In this document: piece by piece, positions 16,473 through 26,210 of the stretch
Layout of the letters: every line of letters begins with the position of its first letter
Position numbering within the stretch: position 1 is the stretch's first letter
Assembly: GCA_012842425.1 (NCBI GenBank)
Contig: DUSU01000078.1
Location: forward strand, 1 to 36,217
Direction of reading: 5' to 3'
Source of the DNA: Candidatus Fermentithermobacillaceae bacterium
Lineage (GTDB): Bacteria; Bacillota; Sulfobacillia; Fermentithermobacillales; Fermentithermobacillaceae
Length of the DNA stretch: 36,217 bases
Translations under genes and position numbers: made by a program
The notes under the pieces: model-generated
Databases searched by the model: none
Told to the model about the DNA's origin: nothing
Seen by the model: only the letters and a program-made list of their open reading frames with translations

Positions 16473-19400
16473 CTAGCACTCGCTGTGGCCGCAAGCAAGA
16501 CACTTGGCGCAGCCCTCAACGTGGACCAGGTTCCACGTTCCGCACTGGGGACACAACCCGAACTTGTTTCCCGGCGCAAGGGGCAAGGCGTCCTGGACAG
16601 GACCTATCTCTTCGTCCTCTTCTTCCTCGGTATCATTCCGGAGATACTCGTCCAGGAACTGTCCGATGGCGTCCGGAACCGACCGGACCCTGTTTGGACC
16701 AAACCCGATGGCCCGGGAACCGCCGATACCTAGGAGCTGGTCGGCAATCTCCTGTGGATCTACGCCGGACCTCAGGGCGGTTGAGATGAGCCTGGCTATG
16801 GCCTCGGTGAAGGCCGATACGTCGCTGCCCGCCTTGCCGATCTGGGCAAACAGCTCGACCGGGTGACCGTTAAGGGTGTTCAGAGTCAGGAACAACTTGC
16901 CTACCGGCGTCTCCTTGGCCGCGGTAAAGCCGTCCAGGCGAACGGGCCGTTCTATGGGCTTTATGTGGCCCCAGACCCCGTTTATCTTCGCCTTGCCGTG
17001 TAGTTCACGGGGATCGAGCTGAGCCTCACCGGTCGCCGGGGCCTCACTTGTACCTTGTCCCTGCGCCTTCTTGTCGGCCCCAACGGTCAGCACCTGCTCG
17101 CTCCGGCTACCGTCGCGGTACACGGTTACTCCCTTGCAGCCCAACTTGTTGGCGAGGACGAACACTTCCTTGACCTCTTCCCTGGTCGCCTCATTGGGGA
17201 AGTTGACGGTCTTGGATACCGCGTTGTGCGTGTGCTTCTGGAAGGCCGCCTGCATCCTTATATGCCACTCAGGCGTTATGTCGTGGGCGGTCACGAACAC
17301 CTTCCTGACTTCCTCGGGGACACCTTGGATGTCGTGCAAGGACCCGTGCTCCGCGATCTTCTCCATGAGCTCGTCGCTGTAGAACCCAAGGGTGCGCGCA
17401 ACCCGCTCAAACCTTGGGTTCACCTCAACGAGGGCCTTCTTGTCGAGCACGTGCCTTGTGAAGGCAATGCTGAACAAGGGCTCGATGCCTGATGAGGCGC
17501 TCCCTATGATACTGATCGTCCCGGTGGGCGCGATTGTCGTAGTGGTGGCGTTTCTCACGGGTTTTTTCCGGGCGGCATAGACGCTCTTTCCGTAGTTGGC
17601 AAAGGTGCCGCGGGACTCGGCCAGCTCCATGGAAGCCTTTACAGACTCCTCCTCGATGAAGCCCATGACGCTCTCGGCGAGCTCCAGGGCTTCTTCCGAG
17701 CAGTAAGGTATGCCCAGGTCGAGGAGCATGTCGGCCCAGCCCATGACGCCCAAACCGATCTTCCGGTTGCCGTGAGCCATCTCATCTATCTCAGGCAGCG
17801 GGTACTTGTTGGCGTCGATCAGGTTATCCAGGAAATGCACTCCCGCCCTGACCGTCTTCCTGAGTCCGTCCCAATCAACTCGGTCCTTTACCCCCTTGGG
17901 GGCCTCCTTGCTCCCCCACACAGGTTTCGTGAAGGCGCCTAGGTTCACTGATCCCAGACAGCACGCCTCGTAGGGCAAGAGCGGCTGCTCTCCGCAGTTG
18001 GATACGACAATCCCGTTGGCTATGAAGGAATGGCTAATGGGGACCGTAAGATCGAAGACTTCTTTTTCGCCGGCCGGTTCGAGGGACTCTACGATGTCAA
18101 CGTACTGCTGACGGTAGAACCCTCTTGACCGCCTTCTCAGGTCTCCGATCTTCTCGGCGAAACGGTCATCTGCGAACCCCACTTCATCGATGAAGCGTCC
18201 CAGGTTATCTCCACTCACCTGGAGTTCATACAGCACGGCGTCACTCACATATACCCTCGTGGGGCCGTTAACAGACTCATAGGCGAAAGACCCCCCGACA
18301 GGCCTGGACCTTTCATAGATGGTTGACATGATCCCGAGGTTTAAAAGGAGAACCTGCACGTCCTCTAGGAGGGCCCTTGACTTCGAGGTAAGCCTGACGT
18401 AGGCCGTGCCGTTGTGCGCGTTCGCCAAAGTGCCGTCGGCCGTGAATATCCCCTGCAGGAAACCAATTACTGCTTCACGAGTGGCCCTGAAGAGCGTTTC
18501 GGGGACTCTCTTGACGGCGGACCTACCGGGTAGGACCCCAAGGCTCCGGAAGAACTCGACCACCGAACGAGAGTGATAGCTGAGGTGGTAAACACCATTC
18601 GCGCGCCTAACGGGCTTCACAGGTCCGTACCACCGGTCGAGAGCCGACTTCACCGTATCCATGACGCGGAGGTCTTGTTCGGCGAAGGTGAACCCAACGC
18701 GAGAGTTCTTCCCAGAATCTATGAGCCAACCGTCGCCGATAAGCCAGCCTAAGACGAGGCCCAGTTCTCCGGACCAACTTGTCGGGAAATCGGTTTGATA
18801 TGTACGGCCATTGGCTCCGGTCCTTAGGTTCCTGACCGGGACGGGCAGCGATGGGTCAAGGCTGAACTGTCCGGCGCCGGACTGAATTAGGACCGAGTCC
18901 ACGCCAGGCCGCAGGCTGCCGGCAGGCACCCACCCTCGAGGAGTCATGATCTTGTGGTCGGCTGTAACCTCCACAGAGTACCCACGCTTGGTCCTGAGTC
19001 GGATTACATCCTTAACGGCAGTCCGGAAAGCCCTCGACAAGGGCACGACATCCACTCCGGTCACAGTGTCTACGGCTGTTCCCGAAGTCCCTTCTCGGAC
19101 CATCCCGCCGAATGAGACACGCCGGTCAACGGCTACTCCGACTCCTCCCGTAGACCACTTCTCGGCTATTTCCCTAATAGGGATGAGACCCATTTCCGTG
19201 GACACAAGAGCGTCGCCGGCAACACACGGGTTAGTACTCTCGATCTCCCCAATCTCAGGAGTCGGGTTATCCTTGTTGAGCCGGTCGAGGAAGATGATGC
19301 CCGGCTCGCCGTTCCTCCAGGCCTGGTCTACGATTTTCTCAAAGACTTCCCGGGCGTTCAGTTTACCGGTAACCTTTCCGTTCCGGGGGTTTACCAGTTC

Positions 19401-20240
19401 GTACTCTTCGCCCTTCTCCACTGCCTCCATGAACTTCTCGGTGATTCCTACGGATATGTTGAAGTTGGTCAGTTCGCTGTTATCGGTCTTGCAGGTAATA
19501 AACTCGAGTATATCGGGGTGATCGACGCGAAGGATCCCCATGTTCGCCCCGCGCCTTACTCCACCTTGCTTGACCGCCTCCGTCGCTGCGTTAAACACCT
19601 TCATGAAAGAGACGGGGCCGGATGCCACTCCACCCGTGGACTTCACGACATCGTTCTTAGGCCGGAGCCTGCTGAAACTAAAACCGGTCCCGCCGCCCGA
19701 TTGATGGATCAGGGCCGCGTGCTTCAGCGAATCGAATATGCTGACCATCGAATCTTCTATGGGCAATACGAAACAAGCCGATAATTGCTGGAGTTCACGT
19801 CCGGCGTTTATGAGGGCGGGCGAGTTGGGAAGAAACTTGGCATCGGTCATCACTTCGTAGAACCTGACCGCCAGCTCGCGGATCTCATGCTTCTTCGTCT
19901 CGACCAGTTCTCGAAAACCATCCCAAGTGAGTTTCACAAGACCCTTTGACTCAAGACGAGTAAAGGCCATCTTCAGGGTCGCCCAGTCCCATTCGGAAAC
20001 CGCAAACTCGAGGTCGCCTGCGACATCCGGTTTCTCAGGAGCGCCCGCTACGCTCGCAGTCTTTTTCTGTCGCCTCTCTGGCCCGGCATAAACCTCGGGA
20101 TAATACACGAAATCCATGAGGGCGATGTTTTTCGCCACCCGCCAGAACATCTCCGCGGGAGTCTCAAGAGGTTTTCCCGCCTCGTCCTTCTTCAGGTACC
20201 TCTTCTCCAAAACCTGAATCGCGTTTTCAGAAAGGTTCAA
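16473..20240 (-). CDS. nrdJ: Adenosylcobalamin-dependent (class II) ribonucleotide reductase, interrupted by an in-frame intein
   Basis: RNR motifs: FLPNSPALINAGRELQQLSACFVLP, SGGGTGFSFSRLRP, GGVRRGANMG, ESTNP/CGEQPLLPYEACCLGSVNLG, ATTTIAPTGTIS; C-terminal Cys-rich CPQCGTWNLVHVEGCAKCLACGHSEC. TTG start. Confidence 0.95.
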   Translation of the reverse strand: MNLSENAIQVLEKRYLKKDEAGKPLETPAEMFWRVAKNIALMDFVYYPEVYAGPERRQKKTASVAGAPEKPDVAGDLEFAVSEWDWATLKMAFTRLESKGLVKLTWDGFRELVETKKHEIRELAVRFYEVMTDAKFLPNSPALINAGRELQQLSACFVLPIEDSMVSIFDSLKHAALIHQSGGGTGFSFSRLRPKNDVVKSTGGVASGPVSFMKVFNAATEAVKQGGVRRGANMGILRVDHPDILEFITCKTDNSELTNFNISVGITEKFMEAVEKGEEYELVNPRNGKVTGKLNAREVFEKIVDQAWRNGEPGIIFLDRLNKDNPTPEIGEIESTNPCVAGDALVSTEMGLIPIREIAEKWSTGGVGVAVDRRVSFGGMVREGTSGTAVDTVTGVDVVPLSRAFRTAVKDVIRLRTKRGYSVEVTADHKIMTPRGWVPAGSLRPGVDSVLIQSGAGQFSLDPSLPVPVRNLRTGANGRTYQTDFPTSWSGELGLVLGWLIGDGWLIDSGKNSRVGFTFAEQDLRVMDTVKSALDRWYGPVKPVRRANGVYHLSYHSRSVVEFFRSLGVLPGRSAVKRVPETLFRATREAVIGFLQGIFTADGTLANAHNGTAYVRLTSKSRALLEDVQVLLLNLGIMSTIYERSRPVGGSFAYESVNGPTRVYVSDAVLYELQVSGDNLGRFIDEVGFADDRFAEKIGDLRRRSRGFYRQQYVDIVESLEPAGEKEVFDLTVPISHSFIANGIVVSNCGEQPLLPYEACCLGSVNLGAFTKPVWGSKEAPKGVKDRVDWDGLRKTVRAGVHFLDNLIDANKYPLPEIDEMAHGNRKIGLGVMGWADMLLDLGIPYCSEEALELAESVMGFIEEESVKASMELAESRGTFANYGKSVYAARKKPVRNATTTTIAPTGTISIIGSASSGIEPLFSIAFTRHVLDKKALVEVNPRFERVARTLGFYSDELMEKIAEHGSLHDIQGVPEEVRKVFVTAHDITPEWHIRMQAAFQKHTHNAVSKTVNFPNEATREEVKEVFVLANKLGCKGVTVYRDGSRSEQVLTVGADKKAQGQGTSEAPATGEAQLDPRELHGKAKINGVWGHIKPIERPVRLDGFTAAKETPVGKLFLTLNTLNGHPVELFAQIGKAGSDVSAFTEAIARLISTALRSGVDPQEIADQLLGIGGSRAIGFGPNRVRSVPDAIGQFLDEYLRNDTEEEEDEEIGPVQDALPLAPGNKFGLCPQCGTWNLVHVEGCAKCLACGHSEC
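17997..19226 (-). other. Intein (410 aa) with a LAGLIDADG-type homing endonuclease, inserted at the RNR NP|CGE site
   Basis: Begins CVAGDALVSTEMGLIPI; block B VEVTADHKIMTPRGW; endonuclease motifs LGWLIGDGWL and FLQGIFTADG; ends ISHSFIANGIVVSN followed by +1 Cys. Removal restores ESTNPCGEQPLLP. Confidence 0.95.
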
Positions 20241-20340
20241 CCTGTACTGCCTCCCACCGGCTCAAAGCCTTCTCTCTATTTGTGTTACCTCCGCTGGTCC
20301 TCTCCCCCCACTAAGGCCCGCAGCCTTTTCGAAAGGACCT

Positions 20341-20829
20341 TCAGTCGCCAGGGTCTTCTGTTTTTTTCTTGCCCTCCTTGTCTCTAAGAATCCTCTCAAG
20401 TTCCTCACGAAACCCCATGAGATCAGTGAACTCCCTGTATACCGACGCAAACCGGACATAGGCGACGTCATCGATAGCCCGGAGTTTCTCCATGACCAGC
20501 TCGCCGGTCTCTTTGGAAGTCACCTCGCCCCTCCCCGACTCCCTTAGGGCGCGTTCAACCTCATACGCTGCTTCCTCCAGGGTCTCCAGGGGTATGGGGC
20601 GCTTCTCGCAAGCTCGCAGCATCCCCGACAAAATCTTCTGCCGGGAAAACATCTCTCGACTTCCGTCCTTCTTAATCACCAAGAGGGGAGCTTCTTCGAC
20701 CCGTTCGTAGGTGGTGAAGCGGCGGCCGCAATTCGGACACTCACGACGCCTGCGTATGGCGGTATCTTCGTCGGTAGGACGAGATTCTAGCACTCTGGAG
20801 TCAAGGAAACCGCAGAATGGGCATTTCAA
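20341..20829 (-). CDS. nrdR: Transcriptional repressor NrdR
   Basis: [44 protein letters not shown] plus ATP-cone. TTG start at 20829 with GGAGAG upstream; the track starts at 20880. Confidence 0.93.
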   Translation of the reverse strand: MKCPFCGFLDSRVLESRPTDEDTAIRRRRECPNCGRRFTTYERVEEAPLLVIKKDGSREMFSRQKILSGMLRACEKRPIPLETLEEAAYEVERALRESGRGEVTSKETGELVMEKLRAIDDVAYVRFASVYREFTDLMGFREELERILRDKEGKKKTEDPGD

Positions 20830-20914
20830 GGAGCCTCTCCACCCTTCACGGACGGGATACCCCAAAGAGAGCGCAACCAAACGGATGTGTGCGCTATATC
20901 TGGGTACGAGGCTC

Positions 20915-21331
20915 CTATTCTACGCTAGATGTATTTCTCCTTGTGGATTTCTCGCGGGCGCGAGAAATAAAGCGGTCGACCGAAACGAGGAACCTCTCGT
21001 GCGTACCTTCGCCAACCTTGTCTACACCGTCATGGGCCTCTACCTGGAAAACAAGTCGTCGTCCGTCGATTTGGGTCAAAGTGGCAGTGGCGGTAACCGT
21101 AAACCCGGGAGGTGTCGCCGAAATATGCCTGATATTGACGAGCGTGCCCACGCTGGACTCTCCCGGCTCCATGTAGGGCTTAAGGGCATCCATAGCCGCT
21201 TCCTCCATAAGAAGCACCAGGTTGGGCGTGGAGAAAACGTCTACTGCCCCGCTGCCCGTTGAAGAGGCCAGGTTGGAAGCAGTCACCTCTACGGTGGCTT
21301 TGCCTTGGATTCCAATCTCTACGGGCTTCAT
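20915..21331 (-). CDS. Hotdog-fold thioesterase, fluoroacetyl-CoA thioesterase-like (FlK) family
   Basis: [68 protein letters not shown]. Confidence 0.85.
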   Translation of the reverse strand: MKPVEIGIQGKATVEVTASNLASSTGSGAVDVFSTPNLVLLMEEAAMDALKPYMEPGESSVGTLVNIRHISATPPGFTVTATATLTQIDGRRLVFQVEAHDGVDKVGEGTHERFLVSVDRFISRAREKSTRRNTSSVE

Positions 21332-21332
21332 C

Positions 21333-21718
21333 TTACTTGTTAAGGGTGAAAGTAAGGTTCATCTTGACGTTCAATGACTGGATAAGCGGACATGCTTTCT
21401 CGGTGGCCTCCAGGCACTCCTTGAGTTTTTCCTCGGTGAGTCCGGGGCACTCGACGTCGTAATGAGCGTTTATGGTCTCGAACCTGCGCGGGTTGTCAAT
21501 CCTCACACCTTCGATGGAATCTCGATTTTGGTGGCCGTAAAGCCTTCTTTACCGAGGACTGCCCTAAGCACCGAACCGCTGCAACCGGCAACTGCCATGA
21601 GTAGGTAATCGGTGGCACGAGGCGCGTCTCCGCCTACGGTCACCTGGTTTCCTCTTGAGTCCACACACAGGATGTTGCTTGTTTGGACACTCGCGGTGAT
21701 TTTCTGGGTTTCGGCCAC
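21333..21718 (-). pseudogene. OsmC-family protein disrupted by an apparent 1-nt frameshift
   Basis: N-terminal part MAETQKITASVQTSNILCVDSRGNQVTVGGDAPRATDYLLMAVAGCSGSVLRAVLGKEGFTATKIEI. After a one-frame shift near 21518 the sequence continues SIEGVRIDNPRRFETINAHYDVECPGLTEEKLKECLEATEKACPLIQSLNVKMNLTFTLNK*. Confidence 0.82.
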
Positions 21719-21896
21719 GGAAGACCCCTCCTCTCATACAGGTGGAAGACACGTAGAACATGCATGTATGATCATAGTACCTCTCGGGAGGTAAGAAAAG
21801 GGGCTAGGCGGGTTTTAACCCCAGTCCACTTCGGGTACTTTTGTGCGTTTTGGGTGCTTTGTGCATTCCGTTACCCAAGGAAAAGGAGAGAGAAGG

Positions 21897-22679
21897 TTGG
21901 ACAGAAAGCATGCGGAACACGAGGCCCTTGAGGCAGAGCGCAACGCGCGGACAACAAGAGACGGGGTCCTGACTGAAGACGATATCCTGCGTCTCCCTCG
22001 CCTCACCCGCGATTTCTGCTCCGTCCGCGCCCTGGAGCTGGCCCCACGACTTCTGGGGACCATCTTGGTCCGCCGGACTCCCGAAGGCCTGACCGCCGGC
22101 AAAATTATCGAAGTTGAGGCATACGAAGGCCCCGAAGACAGGGCGTGCCACGCCTTCGGGGGGCGGAGGACAAGGCGAAATGAGGTCATGTACGGCCCTC
22201 CCGGAGGCGCTTACGTCTACTTTACGTACGGGATGCACTGGATGCTTAACGTTGTAGCTGCACCCGAAGGTGTCCCCCACGCCGTCCTCATCCGCTCTCT
22301 TGATCCCATTGCAGGCATTGAACTTATGGCCAAGCGCAGGCGCGGAGCGCTGCCTTACGCTGAAGGTCCGGGAAGGCTCTGTCAGGCCCTATCTATCACC
22401 GGGGCCGACAACGGGACAGGCCTTGCAGAAGAACGCCGGGCTAAGGGTGAGAGGGCCATGAAGGACCGGGCCATGAGCGCCGCAGGGTCTCAAGGAGCTC
22501 CGGGAGCAGGGTATGACATGTTCATAGCCAAGCCGCCGGAAGGTATGGATTCACCGCCGCCATACATCGTGACAAAACGAGTAGGAGTCGGAAACTCGGG
22601 AGAGGCCAAGCACTACCCGTGGAGGTTCGTTGTAACCGGTACGGGCCCTTCCAAAATGAAGGTGGACTACCCGGAATAG
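21897..22679 (+). CDS. DNA-3-methyladenine glycosylase (Mpg/AAG family)
   Basis: LAPRLLGTILVRRTPEGLTAGKIIEVEAYEGPEDRACHAFGGRRTRRNEVMYGPPGGAYVYFTYGMHWMLNVV. TTG start at 21897 after AAGGAGAGAGAAGG. Confidence 0.93.
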   Translation: MDRKHAEHEALEAERNARTTRDGVLTEDDILRLPRLTRDFCSVRALELAPRLLGTILVRRTPEGLTAGKIIEVEAYEGPEDRACHAFGGRRTRRNEVMYGPPGGAYVYFTYGMHWMLNVVAAPEGVPHAVLIRSLDPIAGIELMAKRRRGALPYAEGPGRLCQALSITGADNGTGLAEERRAKGERAMKDRAMSAAGSQGAPGAGYDMFIAKPPEGMDSPPPYIVTKRVGVGNSGEAKHYPWRFVVTGTGPSKMKVDYPE

Positions 22680-22693
22680 CCGGGAAGCCGGGT

Positions 22694-23410
22694 CTACCCT
22701 CCCCCGGACCGCTCCCAGAAAGACTTAAGGACCCTCGCCAGCCCGTGGGCATCTTCCAGCTGGGGGATGTGCCCGCAACCCGGTAAAGGAACTACCGTCA
22801 CGCAGATTCCTGCCTCTGCAAGCTCGTCGCCCAATCGCCGGAAATAACAAGGGGGGATCACGGCGTCTTCCTCGCCGTAGACGAGTAGAACAGGTTTTCC
22901 GCTGAGGTACTCAGCCTCGCTTGCAGGATACGGCGGCCACGGGACGCCCGCCGCGAGCAGGGGAGCAGCCTTGGCGTAATCCTCACGCAAGACTCCGGCG
23001 TCTTCCCGGGAGATGTGACCCGGGCTTGCTGCCAGACCCCTCAGGGGACTCTCGAACACTAAGGAATCTGGGTTCCGACCGCTCATCGAGGCAGCGCGGC
23101 GTGCCTCGCAATAGGCCCGGGTAGCCGGAGCGAGGAGAGTCACAGAGGAGACCCAAGGCTCTTTGGCCAGGTGAACGGCTATTGCGCCTCCCAGGGAGTG
23201 CCCTACCAAGTGCACCCGCCGTCCTGAAACGAGCGCACGGAAGTAATGCAGCCAGTCCTCGAAGGACAAGGATGTACCTTGCGGCAGCCGGGCGTCGCCC
23301 ATACCGGGGATATCCGGGGTGAGGACCCCCTCCGGGGATTCCATGGCCTCGAGGAGTCTCCGCCAAATGCGCCCGGAACTGGCGGTCCCGTGGATGAACA
23401 GGTGCGTCAC
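22694..23410 (-). CDS. Alpha/beta hydrolase
   Basis: FIHGTASSGRIWRRL, GHSLGGAIAVHLA nucleophile elbow, VLLVYGEEDAVIPP, GCGHIPQLED. Overlaps the stop of the upstream gene by 4 nt. Confidence 0.87.
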   Translation of the reverse strand: MTHLFIHGTASSGRIWRRLLEAMESPEGVLTPDIPGMGDARLPQGTSLSFEDWLHYFRALVSGRRVHLVGHSLGGAIAVHLAKEPWVSSVTLLAPATRAYCEARRAASMSGRNPDSLVFESPLRGLAASPGHISREDAGVLREDYAKAAPLLAAGVPWPPYPASEAEYLSGKPVLLVYGEEDAVIPPCYFRRLGDELAEAGICVTVVPLPGCGHIPQLEDAHGLARVLKSFWERSGGG

Positions 23411-26208
23411 AGCTCTATCCTCCGGAAAGGAATGCCGAGCCTCCGGGCAACGTCCTCTTCCCTACCGTGACAGGAGAACAAGAGTATCTGGTGCCTCTTG
23501 GCGAGCGAAGCCAGTATCTCAAGCGCCCCGGCAAGGCGGGTGTCGTCGTACTGCACAAACGAATCATCCAGGAAGAACGGGATCTCGTCCTTCTTGGTTA
23601 TGGCCTCTGCAATGGCCACCCTGAGGGCGAAGTAACACTGGTCTACGGTCCCTCCGGACAGGGAAGACACATCCACCTGGCTTCCGGTCTCAGGGTGTAC
23701 CACGCTTATCTCGAGGTCAGGCGATATCCTTATGTCCCTGTACCTCCCCGAGGTGATTCTCTTCATTATCTCGCCTACACGCCTGTTGAGTTCGGGGGCG
23801 AACTCACGCCTCAGGCTCTTGGACAGTTCCGATAGGGTGTTGTAGGCCAGGTCGAGGGCCTCCCAGTCCACCGCGAGTTCTTCTTCAACCGCCCGCTTTC
23901 GCGCCAGTTCTTCCTCGATCTCAAAGACGGGCCTCGTATCTTCCATCCGGAGGCGGATCCCGTTCTCAAGTGCCGCGAGCCTGGTCTTTACCTCTCCGAG
24001 ACGGGCCTTGACCGCGTCTTGGGCTCTCCGCCTGGCTTCGTAATCACTTTCCGAGACGGTTTCTTCGTAGACTGCCTCGCCTTCCGTGGCTTGCCAGGGG
24101 CTTACGGCAAGTTCGGCATCGAGCCGGGCGACTTCTTCCAGGATCTCCGCCGGGTCCCGCCCTAAAAGGAAGGCGCCCAGGCGGCCCCTGTACTCGGATA
24201 GAGTCCTCTCGGCCTCATCGTGCTCTCTCTTGGCAACCAGTTTCTTCTCGAGTTCAGCAGAGCTCTGCACACCACAGGCCGCGAACACTTCCGTCTCCTT
24301 AGTCTTCAGCCGGGAAAGGCGTTCGTCCAACTCGCTCAGGAGGTCCCGCGTCTCGCCCATCCGCTCGTTTAGGGTCACTAGGTCCCTCTTGAGCGAGGCG
24401 TGCTTGGCCAGTTTCTGCCTCCCCAAGTTGACGACCGCGTCGGTGATGGCCTCACCGCCTTCGAGACAGCCCAAAGACTTAAGGATCTCCACCAGTTCCT
24501 TCTCTATGGCAGCGAACTCCTGAGATGCCTCAAACCAGAACTTGTGCGCCGCCTCGTAGCGCTCCCTCGCGTTTTTCAGCCGTGCGCGATAAAGGTCCAG
24601 GTCACGGGCAACGGCCCTGAGTTCCTCCACCGATTTCGCGCCGAGAACGGCGAGGTATTCCTGCAGGGCTTTCCTGGCCGACTCGATCCTTTCCACCTGC
24701 TCTTCCACTTCGCGTTCCTTCTGAGCAAGGACCGTTTCATCTTCACGCCTCAGTTTGGCGGCCGCACTCTGGCGGTACACACCGGCGGCCAATAAGGCCA
24801 AAGCCACCCCAAACGCGGACCAGCTCATGGGCATGGCCATCACGGTGAGGGCCACCGCGATACCCAAAGTGGCCAGCGCAAGCGCGTAGAGCACTCCCGG
24901 CGAGCCCGTAGCCTTTCTGGACACGACCTGCGACCGCGCCCGCTCTACTTCCACTTCCATCTTTGCCTTGGCTTTCTCGGCCAAGTGAACCGTCTCTTGG
25001 AGTTCTTCCGCTTCCTTGAGTATTTCCTTGTTGAACTCCTCGTCGGGATACCCCTTCAGGCGCCCTTCTTCCTCGGCAGTCCTGAGCTCTTTCCTAGCGT
25101 CGTTGGCCGAGCGCTCGCTCTTGAATGCCGTCGCCTTAGCGCTTGAGTACCTGGAATACAGGGACATGAGGGCAGCTTCATCGACGCTCTCTGCGGACGG
25201 CATAGACGCCGACAGCTTGGCCTCAATCTCTTTGGCCTTCTGCTCAAGTCGGGCAAGTTCTCCCTCTGCCTCTTCCCGGCGCCGCGCGACGGCATCTATC
25301 TCTTGCTTGAGAGCCCGGTACTCTTCTCCGGCCCCCTGCGGGACGTCTTTCGCCCACCGGAGCTCTTCCAGACGGGCCATAGAATCACTGATGAGGCCCT
25401 GGAGCTCTTCGGCCTCGGCGAGAAGCCCCTTGAGCATCCCGCGGCGAAGCCAGGCGAGCTCCCACTCTCCGCGGGAAACCGCCTCCTCCAGGCGCTCCTT
25501 TTCCCTGGACAGGTTCGAAGCCTCGATGAGCCACCCGCGGAGCTCTTCCGCCCGCTCGTTGGCGGATTTGAGCTCACGCGAAAGCTCGGCTATCTCTTGC
25601 TGCACAATGTCAAGTTTGGCCTTCTGGCTCCGCGGAGCCTTGATCTTGGCCCGCTCGTCGGACAGCGCCGACAAAGCCCGCACCAGCGAAACGTCCTGGC
25701 TCCCACCCTGAAGGATGTCTCCCAGCTTGCCCTGTATCTCGGCCCCTAGTCCGGGCTCTTGTGGGCTTCCCAGCTGGCCAATCCAGACTGTGTTCCGGAA
25801 CTCCTTGGCGGTAAGGCCTAGGTGCTTACGGGCGAAATCGTATTCCTTCCTGGAGTCTTGGGAGAAGAGGCGGGTGACGTCCTCGCCCGTCGTGTCGTCG
25901 TAGATCCGGACCAGGTCCGGGTCAAAAGAACGCTCCACCCTGTAAATGCGCCCGCCTTCCTCGTAGACAAGCGTGCCCCGGTAGTCGCTTCCCGTCCACG
26001 GACGGTAGCGCTCGTACTCGAGGTCACGCGATATCCTTGTCCTGCCTTCCTTCTTGAAACCGTAGAACATGCCGAGTATGAATGCGCCCAGCGTCGATTT
26101 GCCGGCCTCGTTGTTACCCCGGATGATGTTGAGACCCCCGGACAGCTCGATTGTCCGCGGACCCAAGAACTTCCCGAAGGCCGTTGGAGCAAGTTTCCTT
26201 ATCTTCAC
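23407..26208 (-). CDS. YhaN/SbcC-like AAA ATPase with coiled coils and a central hydrophobic hairpin
   Basis: Walker A IIRGNNEAGKSTLGAFILGMFYGF; long coiled coils; LSGGTVDQCYFALRVAIAEAI signature; IPFFLDDSFVQYDD Walker B. Confidence 0.88.
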   Translation of the reverse strand: MKIRKLAPTAFGKFLGPRTIELSGGLNIIRGNNEAGKSTLGAFILGMFYGFKKEGRTRISRDLEYERYRPWTGSDYRGTLVYEEGGRIYRVERSFDPDLVRIYDDTTGEDVTRLFSQDSRKEYDFARKHLGLTAKEFRNTVWIGQLGSPQEPGLGAEIQGKLGDILQGGSQDVSLVRALSALSDERAKIKAPRSQKAKLDIVQQEIAELSRELKSANERAEELRGWLIEASNLSREKERLEEAVSRGEWELAWLRRGMLKGLLAEAEELQGLISDSMARLEELRWAKDVPQGAGEEYRALKQEIDAVARRREEAEGELARLEQKAKEIEAKLSASMPSAESVDEAALMSLYSRYSSAKATAFKSERSANDARKELRTAEEEGRLKGYPDEEFNKEILKEAEELQETVHLAEKAKAKMEVEVERARSQVVSRKATGSPGVLYALALATLGIAVALTVMAMPMSWSAFGVALALLAAGVYRQSAAAKLRREDETVLAQKEREVEEQVERIESARKALQEYLAVLGAKSVEELRAVARDLDLYRARLKNARERYEAAHKFWFEASQEFAAIEKELVEILKSLGCLEGGEAITDAVVNLGRQKLAKHASLKRDLVTLNERMGETRDLLSELDERLSRLKTKETEVFAACGVQSSAELEKKLVAKREHDEAERTLSEYRGRLGAFLLGRDPAEILEEVARLDAELAVSPWQATEGEAVYEETVSESDYEARRRAQDAVKARLGEVKTRLAALENGIRLRMEDTRPVFEIEEELARKRAVEEELAVDWEALDLAYNTLSELSKSLRREFAPELNRRVGEIMKRITSGRYRDIRISPDLEISVVHPETGSQVDVSSLSGGTVDQCYFALRVAIAEAITKKDEIPFFLDDSFVQYDDTRLAGALEILASLAKRHQILLFSCHGREEDVARRLGIPFRRIEL

Positions 26209-26210
26209 CC

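Noticed and set aside
20880-20915. Possible NrdR box (TGTGTGCGCTATATCTGGGT) upstream of nrdR
   Set aside because: Only a partial resemblance to the palindromic NrdR consensus; not convincing without a motif scan.
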